Of a stretch of DNA of 64,000 nt, positions 10,090 through 18,177 are shown one piece after another. Position 1 is the first letter of the stretch. The number at the start of each line of letters is the position of its first letter. The position numbers were made by a program, and so were the translations under genes. The notes below the pieces were generated by a model. The model saw only the letters and a list, made by a program, of their open reading frames with translations, was not told where the DNA came from and ran no database searches. The DNA comes from Lichenibacterium ramalinae (GTDB taxonomy: Bacteria; Pseudomonadota; Alphaproteobacteria; Rhizobiales; Beijerinckiaceae): positions 62,001 to 126,000 of the forward strand of contig NZ_QYBC01000017.1 in the NCBI RefSeq assembly GCF_004137085.1. The letters are read 5' to 3'.

Positions 10090-10117
10090 GCCGGGTCGTC
10101 CCACGCGGGGACCCGGC
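10090..10117 (+). promoter_or_regulatory. hairpin in the rpsM leader
   Basis: GCCGGGTC (10090-10097) pairs with GACCCGGC (10110-10117), followed by CTTTAACC. It lies between the candidate promoter and the rpsM start, in the position of a leader element. In many bacteria the alpha operon leader is bound by S4, but rpsD is not in this operon here and no known S4 site was recognised. Confidence 0.4.
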
Positions 10118-10188
10118 CTTTAACCGTTGGCCGCATCCTAGGAACAGCGTCAATCGGCACGGCGGTGCCGGGCGCATGGAGACTACAC

Positions 10189-10557
10189 GTGGCCCGTATC
10201 GCTGGCGTCAACATCCCGACCAACAAGCGCGTGGTGATCGCGCTTCAGTACATCCACGGCATCGGTGGGCAGAAGGCCCAGGAGATCTGCGAGAAGGTCA
10301 ACATCCCGGCCGAGCGTCGCGTCGCTCAGCTGTCGGATGCCGAAGTCCTGCAGATCCGCGAGACGATCGACCGCGACTATCTCGTCGAGGGCGACCTGCG
10401 TCGTGAGAACTCGATCAACATCAAGCGCCTGATGGATCTCGGCTGCTACCGCGGCCTGCGCCATCGCCGCCAGCTGCCCGTCCGCGGCCAGCGCACCCAC
10501 ACCAACGCCCGCACCCGCAAGGGCAAGGCCAAGCCGATCGCCGGCAAGAAGAAGTAA
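10189..10557 (+). CDS. rpsM: 30S ribosomal protein S13
   Basis: S13 sits in the 30S head and touches tRNA and the 50S subunit. The GTG at 10189 is chosen because GGAG lies seven bases upstream and [20 protein letters not shown] is the standard start; the frame is open further upstream but without family sequence. The product is 122 residues and ends with the basic segment [15 protein letters not shown]. It is the first gene of the alpha operon. Confidence 0.97.
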   Translation: MARIAGVNIPTNKRVVIALQYIHGIGGQKAQEICEKVNIPAERRVAQLSDAEVLQIRETIDRDYLVEGDLRRENSINIKRLMDLGCYRGLRHRRQLPVRGQRTHTNARTRKGKAKPIAGKKK

Positions 10558-10662
10558 GGCGCCCCTCGGGGCACCCGTCTCCGGACATGATCCGGGGATC
10601 GTCGAGATTTTTCCCGAGCGCCTGGCATCACGGGCGCGCTTGAAGGACCAGGACTGGATATT

Positions 10663-11052
10663 ATGGCTAAAGAGGCAAACCGCGTCCGCCGTCGTGAACG
10701 CAAGAACATCGCGTCGGGCATCGCCCACGTGAATTCGACGTTCAACAACACGATGATCACCATCACGGACGCGCAGGGCAACACCATCTCGTGGTCGTCC
10801 GCCGGCACCATGGGATTCAAGGGCTCGCGCAAGTCGACCCCCTACGCCGCCCAGATGGCGGCCGAAGACGCGGCCCGCAAGGCCGCCGAGCACGGCATGC
10901 GCCTGCTCGAAGTCGAAGTGTCGGGCCCCGGTTCGGGGCGTGAATCGGCGCTCCGCGCCATCCAGGCCTCGGGCTTCACCGTGACGTCCATCCGCGACGT
11001 CACTCCGATCCCGCACAACGGCTGCCGCCCGCGCAAGCGCCGCCGCGTCTGA
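10663..11052 (+). CDS. rpsK: 30S ribosomal protein S11
   Basis: S11 lines the mRNA exit platform. The 129-residue product has the family motif [20 protein letters not shown] and ends [15 protein letters not shown]. The 105-base upstream spacer holds two short hairpins (GCCCC/GGGGC at 10561-10572 and CCGGA/TCCGG nearby). Confidence 0.98.
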   Translation: MAKEANRVRRRERKNIASGIAHVNSTFNNTMITITDAQGNTISWSSAGTMGFKGSRKSTPYAAQMAAEDAARKAAEHGMRLLEVEVSGPGSGRESALRAIQASGFTVTSIRDVTPIPHNGCRPRKRRRV

Positions 11053-11071
11053 TCGCCTGAACCCTTCGGGG

Positions 11072-11100
11072 CGGGGCGGCATCGTTTCGATGCTGCCCCG
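11072..11100 (+). other. 13-bp hairpin between rpsK and rpoA
   Basis: CGGGGCGGCATCG (11072-11084), loop TTT, CGATGCTGCCCCG (11088-11100): 13 pairs including one G-U. It starts 20 bases after the rpsK stop and has no following U-tract. rpoA lies 168 bases further on and must still be transcribed through it unless it has its own promoter. Confidence 0.65.
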
Positions 11101-11268
11101 TCTCGCGTTCCGCCGCTCCCCGCCGCCACACTCCGGGGGCGGCCCCGTCGACACCTCGGGCGCCTTCGCCGAGCGGAAGCTCCGTCGCTTCCCGCTCCGC
11201 CAAGGTGCCCATCATCAGCCCGAAGCCGGCCGCCCGCCGCGGCCCGCCTGAGGCTCGGAAAGTTCGCC

Positions 11269-12294
11269 ATGACCACCGTGATCTCGAAGAACTGGCAGGA
11301 CCTCATCAAGCCCAACAAGCTCGAGGTGCAAGTGGGCGACGACGCCAAGCGCGTCGCCACCGTCGTGGCGGAGCCGCTGGAGCGCGGCTTCGGCCTCACC
11401 ATGGGCAATGCGCTCCGCCGCATCCTCCTGTCGTCGCTGCAGGGCGCGGCCGTCACGGCCGTGCAGATCGACGGCGTGCTGCACGAGTTCTCCTCCATCC
11501 CCGGCGTCCGCGAGGACGTGACCGACATCGTCCTCAACATCAAGGACATCTCGATCAAGATGGTGGGCGAGGGCCCGAAGCGCATGGTCCTCAAGAAGTC
11601 CGGCCCCGGCGCCGTCAAGGCCGGCGACATCCAGGTCGTCAACGACGTGTCGGTGCTGAACCCGGAACTCGTGATCTGCACGCTCGACGAGGGCGCCGAG
11701 ATCCGCATGGAATTCACCGTCAACACCGGCAAGGGCTATGTCCCGGCCGACCGCAACCGCAACGAGGACGCGCCGATCGGCCTCATCCCGGTCGACAGCC
11801 TGTATTCGCCGGTCAAGAAGGTGTCGTACCGGGTCGAGAACACCCGCGCCGGCCAGATCCTCGACTACGACAAGCTGACCATGACGGTGGAAACCAACGG
11901 CGGCATCTCCCCCGAGGATGCGATCGCCTATTCGGCCCGCATCCTGCAGGACCAGCTCAACGTCTTCGTCAACTTCGAGGAGCCGCGCCGCGAGGAGGTT
12001 TCGGCCTCGATCCCGGAACTCGCCTTCAACCCGGCGCTGCTGAAGAAGGTGGACGAGCTCGAGCTGTCAGTCCGCTCGGCCAACTGCCTGAAGAACGACA
12101 ACATCGTCTACATCGGCGACCTCATTCAGAAGTCCGAGGCCGAAATGCTGCGGACCCCGAACTTCGGCCGCAAGTCGCTGAACGAAATCAAGGAAGTGCT
12201 GGCCCAGATGGGACTGCACCTCGGCATGGAGATTTCCGGCTGGCCGCCGGAGAACATCGACGAACTCGCCAAGCGGTTCGAAGAGCATTACTGA
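11269..12294 (+). CDS. rpoA: DNA-directed RNA polymerase subunit alpha
   Basis: RpoA scaffolds RNA polymerase assembly and contacts promoter UP elements and activators. The 341-residue product has the N-terminal assembly domain ([20 protein letters not shown]) and the C-terminal domain ([35 protein letters not shown]). It lies in the standard alpha-operon place between rpsK and rplQ. Confidence 0.98.
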   Translation: MTTVISKNWQDLIKPNKLEVQVGDDAKRVATVVAEPLERGFGLTMGNALRRILLSSLQGAAVTAVQIDGVLHEFSSIPGVREDVTDIVLNIKDISIKMVGEGPKRMVLKKSGPGAVKAGDIQVVNDVSVLNPELVICTLDEGAEIRMEFTVNTGKGYVPADRNRNEDAPIGLIPVDSLYSPVKKVSYRVENTRAGQILDYDKLTMTVETNGGISPEDAIAYSARILQDQLNVFVNFEEPRREEVSASIPELAFNPALLKKVDELELSVRSANCLKNDNIVYIGDLIQKSEAEMLRTPNFGRKSLNEIKEVLAQMGLHLGMEISGWPPENIDELAKRFEEHY

Positions 12295-12304
12295 GCTTTG
12301 ACGA

Positions 12305-12326
12305 GGCGGGCCGGGACCGGCCCGCC
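12305..12326 (+). other. inverted repeat between rpoA and rplQ
   Basis: GGCGGGCCGG (12305-12314) and CCGGCCCGCC (12317-12326) are perfect inverted arms with two bases between, so about nine pairs can form around a four-base loop. It begins 11 bases after the rpoA stop. No T-run follows. Confidence 0.55.
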
Positions 12327-12384
12327 GCAAAGAGAGCGGCCGTTCCTTGGCACGGCGGCCGCATAACAACCCAAGGAGCCACCC

Positions 12385-12804
12385 ATGTATCACGGTCACA
12401 AGAAGCGCCGGTTCGGCCGCACCGCCGAGCACCGCAAGGCGATGTTCGCCAACATGTGCGCGAACCTCATCCACCACGAGCAGATCGTCACGACCCTGCC
12501 CAAGGCCAAGGACCTGCGTCCGGTGGTCGAGAAGCTCGTGACGCTCGGCAAGCGCGGCGACCTGCATGCCCGCCGCATGGCCATGGCCGAGGTGCGCCAG
12601 GCCGCCATCGTCAAGAAGCTCTTCGACGTCATCGGCCCGCGCTACAAGGAGCGCCAGGGCGGCTACACCCGCGTGTTGAAGGCCGGCTTCCGCTTCGGCG
12701 ACAACGCCCCGCTCGCCGTCATCGAATTCGTCGACCGCGACGTGGATGCCAAGGGCTCGTCGCTCGGCAAGTACACGGCCTCGCCCGAGGTCGACGCGGC
12801 CTGA
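12385..12804 (+). CDS. rplQ: 50S ribosomal protein L17
   Basis: L17 lies near the tunnel exit on the 50S subunit. The 139-residue product starts [20 protein letters not shown]. The region [20 protein letters not shown] is conserved in the family. It is the last gene of the alpha operon and is followed 56 bases later by a clear terminator. Confidence 0.98.
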   Translation: MYHGHKKRRFGRTAEHRKAMFANMCANLIHHEQIVTTLPKAKDLRPVVEKLVTLGKRGDLHARRMAMAEVRQAAIVKKLFDVIGPRYKERQGGYTRVLKAGFRFGDNAPLAVIEFVDRDVDAKGSSLGKYTASPEVDAA

Positions 12805-12860
12805 ACGACGCCATCGGGATGACGCCATTCCGATCATAGGCATGGCGTGACACGCCGAAG

Positions 12861-12891
12861 AGGGCCGGGGCTCACGCCGCCGGCCCTTTTT
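12861..12891 (+). terminator. intrinsic terminator after rplQ
   Basis: AGGGCCGG (12861-12868) pairs with CCGGCCCT (12880-12887), followed by a run of five T (12887-12891). This is the only hairpin in the ribosomal region with a proper U-tract and marks the end of the alpha operon. Confidence 0.85.
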
Positions 12892-13031
12892 CTCGCCGTC
12901 CCCCGCCGTCCCTCGCGGGGCTGTCGGGACGGTTTCCCCGCCGCCGGGGCCGCGGGGGCTTTCGCAACGGCCCGCGACGCCATAACTGGTCGTTGGACCC
13001 CGCCCGAGCCCCGACGAGGAAGCCCGCCTCC

Positions 13032-14456
13032 ATGCCGACCCGCCTCCGAGCCGCCGCCCTGTCCGCCGCCGTGTCCGCCGCCTTGGCGCTGCCCCTTCTC
13101 CTGGCCGGCCCGTCGTCCCGGGCCGAGGAGCGCCAGGTGCCGATGGCGAAGAGCGACGTCGTCCTGTCCTTCGCGCCGGTGGTGAAGCGGGTCGCCCCCG
13201 CCGTCGTCAACGTCTACGCGTCGCGGGTCGAGAAGCGGCCGCGCAACAGCCTGCTCGACGACCCGATCTTTCGCCAGTTCTTCGGCGGCCACGACAGGCC
13301 CGGCAACCCCACCGCGCAGTCGCTCGGTTCGGGCGTCATCGTGGACGACGCCGGTCTCGTCGTCACCAACTACCACGTGATCGAGGGCATGACGGACGTG
13401 CGCGTCGCCATGGCGGACAAGCACGAATATCCCGCCGACATCGTGCTGCGCGACGAGCGCACCGACCTCGCGGTGCTTCGCCTCAAGGGGGCCCGGAACC
13501 TCCCCGTGATGGACCTCGGCGATTCCGACGCCCTGGAGGTCGGCGACATCGTCCTCGCGGTCGGCGACCCCTTCGGCGTCGGCCAGACCGTGACGCAGGG
13601 CATCGTGTCGGGCCTCGCCCGCAGCCAGATCGGCAAGAGCGCCTATCAGTATTTCGTCCAGACCGATGCCGCCATCAACCCGGGCAACTCCGGCGGCGCC
13701 CTCGTCGACATGAAGGGCCGCCTCGTCGGCATCAACTCGGCGATCTATTCCCAGTCGGGCGGCAGCGTCGGCATCGGCTTCGCCATCCCGGTCAACATGG
13801 TCAAGAGCGTGATCGTGGCGGCGAAGGCCGGGGCGGATCGCGTGCGGCGGCCGTGGCTCGGCGCCAGCCTGCAGGGCATCACGCGCGACATGGGCGAGGC
13901 GCTGGGTCTCGACAGGCCGGCGGGCGTGCTGGTGTCGGACTTCGTCGACGGCAGCCCCGCCGAGGCCGGCGGCCTCAAGCGGGGAGACGTCATCACGGCC
14001 GTCGATGGCGCACCCGTGGACGACCCCGATGCCTTCGGCTACCGCATCGCCACCAAGCCGCTCGGCGGCAGCGTCGACCTCACGCTGCGCCGCGGCACGC
14101 AGACGGAGCACGCCGTGCTGAAGCTGGTGGCGGCGCCCGAGACGCCGGCCCGCGACCCCGTCACGCTCAACAACGACTCGCCCTTCTCGGGCGCCACGGT
14201 GGTGAACTACTCGCCGGCGGTCGCCGACGACCTGCAGCTCAACGGCGTGCGCCAGGGCGTCGTGGTGACGGCGGTCGGCGACAATTCCAATGCCGCCATG
14301 ACGGGCATCCAGAAGGGCGACGTCATCCTGGGCCTCGGCCGCGCCAAGGTCACCACCACGCGCCAGTTCGAGAAGGCGACGGGGACGCACCAGGACTTCT
14401 GGCACGTCACCATCGACCGGGGCGGCCAGGTCATCGATTCCGAACTCGGCGGCTGA
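13032..14456 (+). CDS. DegP/DegQ-type periplasmic serine protease (Do family)
   Basis: A trypsin-like chaperone-protease for misfolded envelope proteins. The ATG at 13032 opens a signal peptide (basic PTRLRA, then an Ala/Leu core and a likely cut after PSSRA); a TTG upstream would only add Pro-rich residues. The catalytic triad is visible: His115 (TNYHVIEG), Asp145 (RTDLAVL) and Ser220 (GNSGGAL). Two PDZ domains follow (about 280-365 and 395-470). The 474-residue length fits the Do family. It starts a new unit after the rplQ terminator, and rarA follows 37 bases on. A specific assignment to degP or degQ is not made. Confidence 0.93.
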   Translation: MPTRLRAAALSAAVSAALALPLLLAGPSSRAEERQVPMAKSDVVLSFAPVVKRVAPAVVNVYASRVEKRPRNSLLDDPIFRQFFGGHDRPGNPTAQSLGSGVIVDDAGLVVTNYHVIEGMTDVRVAMADKHEYPADIVLRDERTDLAVLRLKGARNLPVMDLGDSDALEVGDIVLAVGDPFGVGQTVTQGIVSGLARSQIGKSAYQYFVQTDAAINPGNSGGALVDMKGRLVGINSAIYSQSGGSVGIGFAIPVNMVKSVIVAAKAGADRVRRPWLGASLQGITRDMGEALGLDRPAGVLVSDFVDGSPAEAGGLKRGDVITAVDGAPVDDPDAFGYRIATKPLGGSVDLTLRRGTQTEHAVLKLVAAPETPARDPVTLNNDSPFSGATVVNYSPAVADDLQLNGVRQGVVVTAVGDNSNAAMTGIQKGDVILGLGRAKVTTTRQFEKATGTHQDFWHVTIDRGGQVIDSELGG

Positions 14457-14493
14457 CGGCTCCGGGTCCGGCGAGCGGGAAGGCGGCGGGGCG

Positions 14494-15855
14494 ATGAGCG
14501 ACCTGTTTTCCCGGGCCGGGCTGGAGGCCGGGGCCCCGGCAGGGACCTCGGCCGGAACCGACGCGGCACCCGGTGGCCCCGGCCCGGCGCGGCCCCTCGC
14601 CGACCGGCTGCGGCCGCGCACGCTCGACGAGGTGGCGGGGCAGGAGCACCTCGTAGGGCCCGACGGAGCCCTGACCCGGCTCCTGTCGGGCGGGGCGCCG
14701 GGATCCCTGGTCTTCTGGGGACCGCCTGGCACCGGCAAGACCACGGTGGCGCGCCTGCTCGCCGGTGCCACGAGCCTCGACTTCGTCGCCGCCTCGGCCA
14801 TCTTCACCGGCGTCGCCGACCTCAAGAAGCTCTTCGACGAGGCCCGCGTCCGCCGCCGCGCCGGTCGCGGCACGCTGCTCTTCGTCGACGAGATCCACCG
14901 CTTCAACCGCGCCCAGCAGGACGGATTCCTGCCCGTGATGGAGGACGGCACCGTGACGCTGGTCGGCGCCACGACCGAGAACCCCTCCTTCGAGCTCAAC
15001 GGCGCCCTGCTGTCGCGGTCCCGCGTGCTCGTGTTCCGCGCCCTCGATGCGACGGCCCTCGGCGACCTCCTGGCCCGGGCCGAGGCGACGGAGGGGCGGG
15101 TGCTGCCGCTCACGCCCGAGGCGCGCGAGGCCCTGGCCGGCATGGCGGACGGCGACGGGCGCGCGCTGCTCAACCTCGCCGAGGACGTGTGGCGGGCGGC
15201 CCGGCCCGGCGAGGTGCTGGACGCGGCGCGCCTCGTCGCCGTGGTGCAGCGCCGCGCGCCGCTCTACGACAAGGGCCAGGACGGCCACTACAACCTGGTC
15301 TCGGCGCTGCACAAGGCGGTGCGGGGCTCCGACCCTGACGCTGCCCTCTACTACCTCGCCCGCATGCTCGACGCCGGCGAGGACCGGCTGTTCCTGGCGC
15401 GGCGCATCGTCCGCATGGCCTCGGAGGACATCGGCATGGCGGATCCCCAGGCGCTGGTGGTGGCCAATGCCGCCAAGGACACGTTCGACTTCCTCGGCAG
15501 CCCCGAGGGCGAACTCGCCATCGCGCAGGCGGTCGTCTATCTGGCGACCGCGCCCAAGAGCAACGCCGTCTACACGGCCTTCAAGGCCGCCATGGCGCTG
15601 GCCCGCCACCACGGCTCCGTCCTGCCGCCCAAGGCCATCCTCAACGCCCCCACCAAGGTGATGAAGCGCGAAGGCTACGGGGAGGGCTATCGCTACGACC
15701 ACGACGAGCCCGACGCCTTCTCGGGCCAGAACTATTGGCCCGACGCCATCGGTCGCCAGAGCCTGTACCGACCCACCGAGCGCGGCTTCGAGCGCGATGT
15801 GGCCCGGCGCATGGCCTGGTGGGACGCGCGCCGCAAGGACCGCGACGCGCCCTGA
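14494..15855 (+). CDS. rarA: replication-associated recombination protein A (AAA+ ATPase)
   Basis: RarA (MgsA) acts at stalled replication forks and belongs to the clamp-loader-like AAA+ group. The Walker A motif GPPGTGKTT is at residues 76-84 and Walker B LLFVDEIHRF at 128-137. The sensor region GATTENPSFELNGALLSR and the C-terminal tetramerisation domain (YNLVSALHKAVRGSDPDAAL, IVRMASEDIGMADPQAL) are clear. At 453 residues it has the usual length. A degP-type gene directly upstream of rarA is a common arrangement in alphaproteobacteria. Confidence 0.95.
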   Translation: MSDLFSRAGLEAGAPAGTSAGTDAAPGGPGPARPLADRLRPRTLDEVAGQEHLVGPDGALTRLLSGGAPGSLVFWGPPGTGKTTVARLLAGATSLDFVAASAIFTGVADLKKLFDEARVRRRAGRGTLLFVDEIHRFNRAQQDGFLPVMEDGTVTLVGATTENPSFELNGALLSRSRVLVFRALDATALGDLLARAEATEGRVLPLTPEAREALAGMADGDGRALLNLAEDVWRAARPGEVLDAARLVAVVQRRAPLYDKGQDGHYNLVSALHKAVRGSDPDAALYYLARMLDAGEDRLFLARRIVRMASEDIGMADPQALVVANAAKDTFDFLGSPEGELAIAQAVVYLATAPKSNAVYTAFKAAMALARHHGSVLPPKAILNAPTKVMKREGYGEGYRYDHDEPDAFSGQNYWPDAIGRQSLYRPTERGFERDVARRMAWWDARRKDRDAP

Positions 15856-15935
15856 CGCCGCGAACCCGGAGCGCCGGGGACCGCCCCGGGGTGGCGGGCC
15901 ACGGGGCGCTTCGCGGCGCGGGGCCGCTGGGGTGG

Positions 15936-16319
15936 TCAGGATGCGGGGTCGAGCTTCACCACGACGGCCTTGGGCACGTGGGTGTAGAAGGCGCCGTCCT
16001 GGACGTCGATGACGCGGCCGAGCGCGTCGGAGGTGGCGGCGAGGCGGGACGCCTTGGCGATGGCGTCCGCGTTCGGCTGGGCCTCGCTGGTCAGCGTCTG
16101 GGTGGCGTAGCCGGGCTTGCTGATCGTGATGCCGAAGTTGTCGCGCCGCGGCCCCGCAACCGTGCAGGGCGACGTGCAGGTCGTGCCCGTGGTCGCCACC
16201 ACGTTGGCGCCGGGCGGGTCAGTGACCACGGGCACGTCGTCGAGCGTGCCGTGGTCCAGCGTGGCGCAGCCGGCGAGCGACAGCGCCGCGACGAGCATCA
16301 GCGCGCGAGGGGAGGTCAT
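15936..16319 (-). CDS. small lipoprotein with a PEGA-like domain (copy 1)
   Basis: Function unknown. The start is the ATG at 16319, which has TGAGG eight bases upstream; a GTG three codons earlier lacks one. The lipobox LAGC puts the lipidated Cys at residue 18, so the mature protein is about 110 residues and membrane-anchored. The pattern DPPGANVVATTG with paired cysteines in CTSPC and a later KPGYATQTLT resembles the beta-rich PEGA-like fold that occurs in many surface lipoproteins. It lies 10 bases downstream of a paralogue sharing the same pattern, so the pair is probably one transcript and a tandem duplication. Confidence 0.8.
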   Translation of the reverse strand: MTSPRALMLVAALSLAGCATLDHGTLDDVPVVTDPPGANVVATTGTTCTSPCTVAGPRRDNFGITISKPGYATQTLTSEAQPNADAIAKASRLAATSDALGRVIDVQDGAFYTHVPKAVVVKLDPAS

Positions 16320-16329
16320 GGCGGGCACC

Positions 16330-16758
16330 TCAGCCGGTGCGGCGGCGCGTGCGCCGAGGCGCCCCCGGCGCGACCGGAGCCAGGCTCACCAGGGTGACGC
16401 TGACGGGGTTCGGCACATGCTCCAGCGCGGCGCCGGTGGCGGCATCCACGACGATGCCGAGACCCGCCGTCGCGATGTTCTCGCTCGCCATGGCGGCGCC
16501 CTCGCCCGCGATGCGGGTCGCCACCGGCACGGTCTGGCTGGCGAAGCCGGGCTTCGCCACCGTCACGGTGAAGGTCGCGTCCCGGGCGACGACGAGGGAG
16601 CAGGGCGTCGCCGCGCAACTGGCGCCGACGCTCGACGTCACGCTGGCGCCGGCCGGCTCGGACAGGATCGCGATCTCGTCGCGCGTGCCCCGCGTCAGCG
16701 TCGCGCAGCCGCCGAGCCCCACCGCCACCATCAGTCCCGTTGCCGCTAGGCGACGCAT
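16330..16758 (-). CDS. small lipoprotein with a PEGA-like domain (copy 2)
   Basis: Function unknown. The lipobox LGGC places the lipidated Cys at residue 18 of 142. It matches the downstream gene in order of motifs: CATL(T/D)xGT after the lipobox, SEPAGASVTSSVG, paired cysteines CAATPC, KPGFASQTVPV, then a segment with the phrase GxxxDxxxGAxxxHVPxxVxVxL. It has a longer Arg-rich tail (PRRTRRRTG). It is transcribed first of the two, convergent with rarA and divergent from dusA. Confidence 0.82.
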   Translation of the reverse strand: MRRLAATGLMVAVGLGGCATLTRGTRDEIAILSEPAGASVTSSVGASCAATPCSLVVARDATFTVTVAKPGFASQTVPVATRIAGEGAAMASENIATAGLGIVVDAATGAALEHVPNPVSVTLVSLAPVAPGAPRRTRRRTG

Positions 16759-16941
16759 CCCACGATCTCCCGAGCCTATGGCTTAGGACAGCATAACTCA
16801 GTCAAGCCTTAGTCAAAAGGGCCCGGCTCGGCCGATGCCGCGGTTTTCCCCGGTCCTCCGGCGGGTTGGGCGGCGATGCGGGCCGTGGTACAGCTGCGGC
16901 AGCGCGGGAGGACGGCGGCGAGCCTCGAAACGGGTGGGACC

Positions 16942-17979
16942 ATGCAGGCGGGCGGCACGACGGTGGAAGGCTATGGGCGCGGCATCACGGGGGCGGCCCG
17001 CTATTCCGTCGCGCCCATGATGGACTGGACGGACACGCATTGCCGGGTCTTCCACCGCATCCTGACGCGCCGGGCGCTGCTCTACACCGAGATGGTCACC
17101 ACCGGCGCCGTCATCCACGGGCCGCGGGCGCGGCTGCTCGCCCATCACGCGTCGGAGCACCCCGTCGCCCTGCAGCTCGGCGGCAGCGATCCCGCCGACC
17201 TCGCCGAGGCGGCGCGGATCGCCGAGGGGTTCGGCTACGACGAGGTCAACCTCAACTGTGGTTGCCCGTCCGACCGCGTGCAGAACGGCCGCTTCGGCGC
17301 CTGCCTGATGCGCGAGCCCGAGCTCGTCGGCCGCTGCGTGGCGGCGCTGAAGGCCGCGACGCGCCTGCCCGTGACGGTGAAGTGCCGCATCGGCGTCGAC
17401 GACCAGGACCCGCGGCTCGCCCTCGAGGCGCTCGTCGCCGCCGTGGTGGCGGCCGGGGTCGACGGCGTGATCGTGCACGCCCGAAAGGCCTGGCTGCAGG
17501 GGCTGTCGCCCAAGGAGAACCGCGACGTGCCGCCGCTCGACTACGGGCTGGTCCACGCGCTGAAGCGTGGGCACCCCGAACTCTTCGTCGCCATCAACGG
17601 CGGCATCGCCGACAACGCGGCCGCGGCCAGCCAGCTCGCGGCGGTCGACGGCGTCATGGTGGGCCGCGCCGCCTATCACACGCCCGAGATGCTGCTCGAC
17701 GTCGACGCCCGGTTCTTCGGCGGCCAGCGCCCCGTGCCGGATGCCGCCGCGGCCGTCGCGCTCTACATGCCCTACATGGCGGGGCGGCTCGAGACCGGCG
17801 TTCGCCTGCACGACATGACGCGCCACCTGCTCGGCCTCTTCACGGGCCTGCCGGGGGCCCGGGCCTGGCGCCGGCACCTCGCCACCGAGGCCGTCAAGCC
17901 CGGCGCCGGGCTCGACGTGGTGCGCGACGCCCTGGCCAAGGTCGACCTGCGGGCGGAGCCCGTGGAACGCGCCGCCTGA
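16942..17979 (+). CDS. dusA: tRNA-dihydrouridine(20/20a) synthase DusA
   Basis: FMN- and NADPH-dependent reduction of uridine 20/20a in tRNA D-loops. The N-terminal FMN-barrel shows SVAPMMDWTDTHCR, YTEMVTTGAVIHG and the catalytic cysteine in NLNCGCPSDRV; VHARKAWLQGLSPKENR and INGGI are DusA-type. The chosen ATG at 16942 gives 345 residues, the usual DusA length; an upstream ATG at 16876 adds 22 residues that do not look like the family. It stands alone and divergent from the lipoprotein pair. Confidence 0.93.
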   Translation: MQAGGTTVEGYGRGITGAARYSVAPMMDWTDTHCRVFHRILTRRALLYTEMVTTGAVIHGPRARLLAHHASEHPVALQLGGSDPADLAEAARIAEGFGYDEVNLNCGCPSDRVQNGRFGACLMREPELVGRCVAALKAATRLPVTVKCRIGVDDQDPRLALEALVAAVVAAGVDGVIVHARKAWLQGLSPKENRDVPPLDYGLVHALKRGHPELFVAINGGIADNAAAASQLAAVDGVMVGRAAYHTPEMLLDVDARFFGGQRPVPDAAAAVALYMPYMAGRLETGVRLHDMTRHLLGLFTGLPGARAWRRHLATEAVKPGAGLDVVRDALAKVDLRAEPVERAA

Positions 17980-18177
17980 GCCCTCCCGGCACCGTGATGT
18001 TTTGGGCAGGATGCCGGCGATCTGCCCACGACATGCCGTTTATGCTTCTCGATTGTGTCGCGATGCCGGCTTAAATTCTGTTTTACATACGGGTTACAGT
18101 CGCAGGGCGACGCGACATCTCGCCCGCTCCAGCAACGCTTACGGCCTGTCGGGCGTTGGAGGGCCGGGAGTACATCC

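Noticed and set aside
11205-12839. 544-codon plus-strand open frame across rpoA and rplQ
   Set aside because: It is the wrong frame of rpoA and rplQ, Arg/Pro/Gly-rich without domains.
12834-15173. 779-codon antisense open frame opposite the DegP-type gene and rarA
   Set aside because: Spurious frame caused by high G+C; both plus-strand genes have intact catalytic motifs.
18059-18092. TACATA upstream of the RND permease gene as a -10 element
   Set aside because: No -35 hexamer at the right spacing; kept only as an A/T-rich block.
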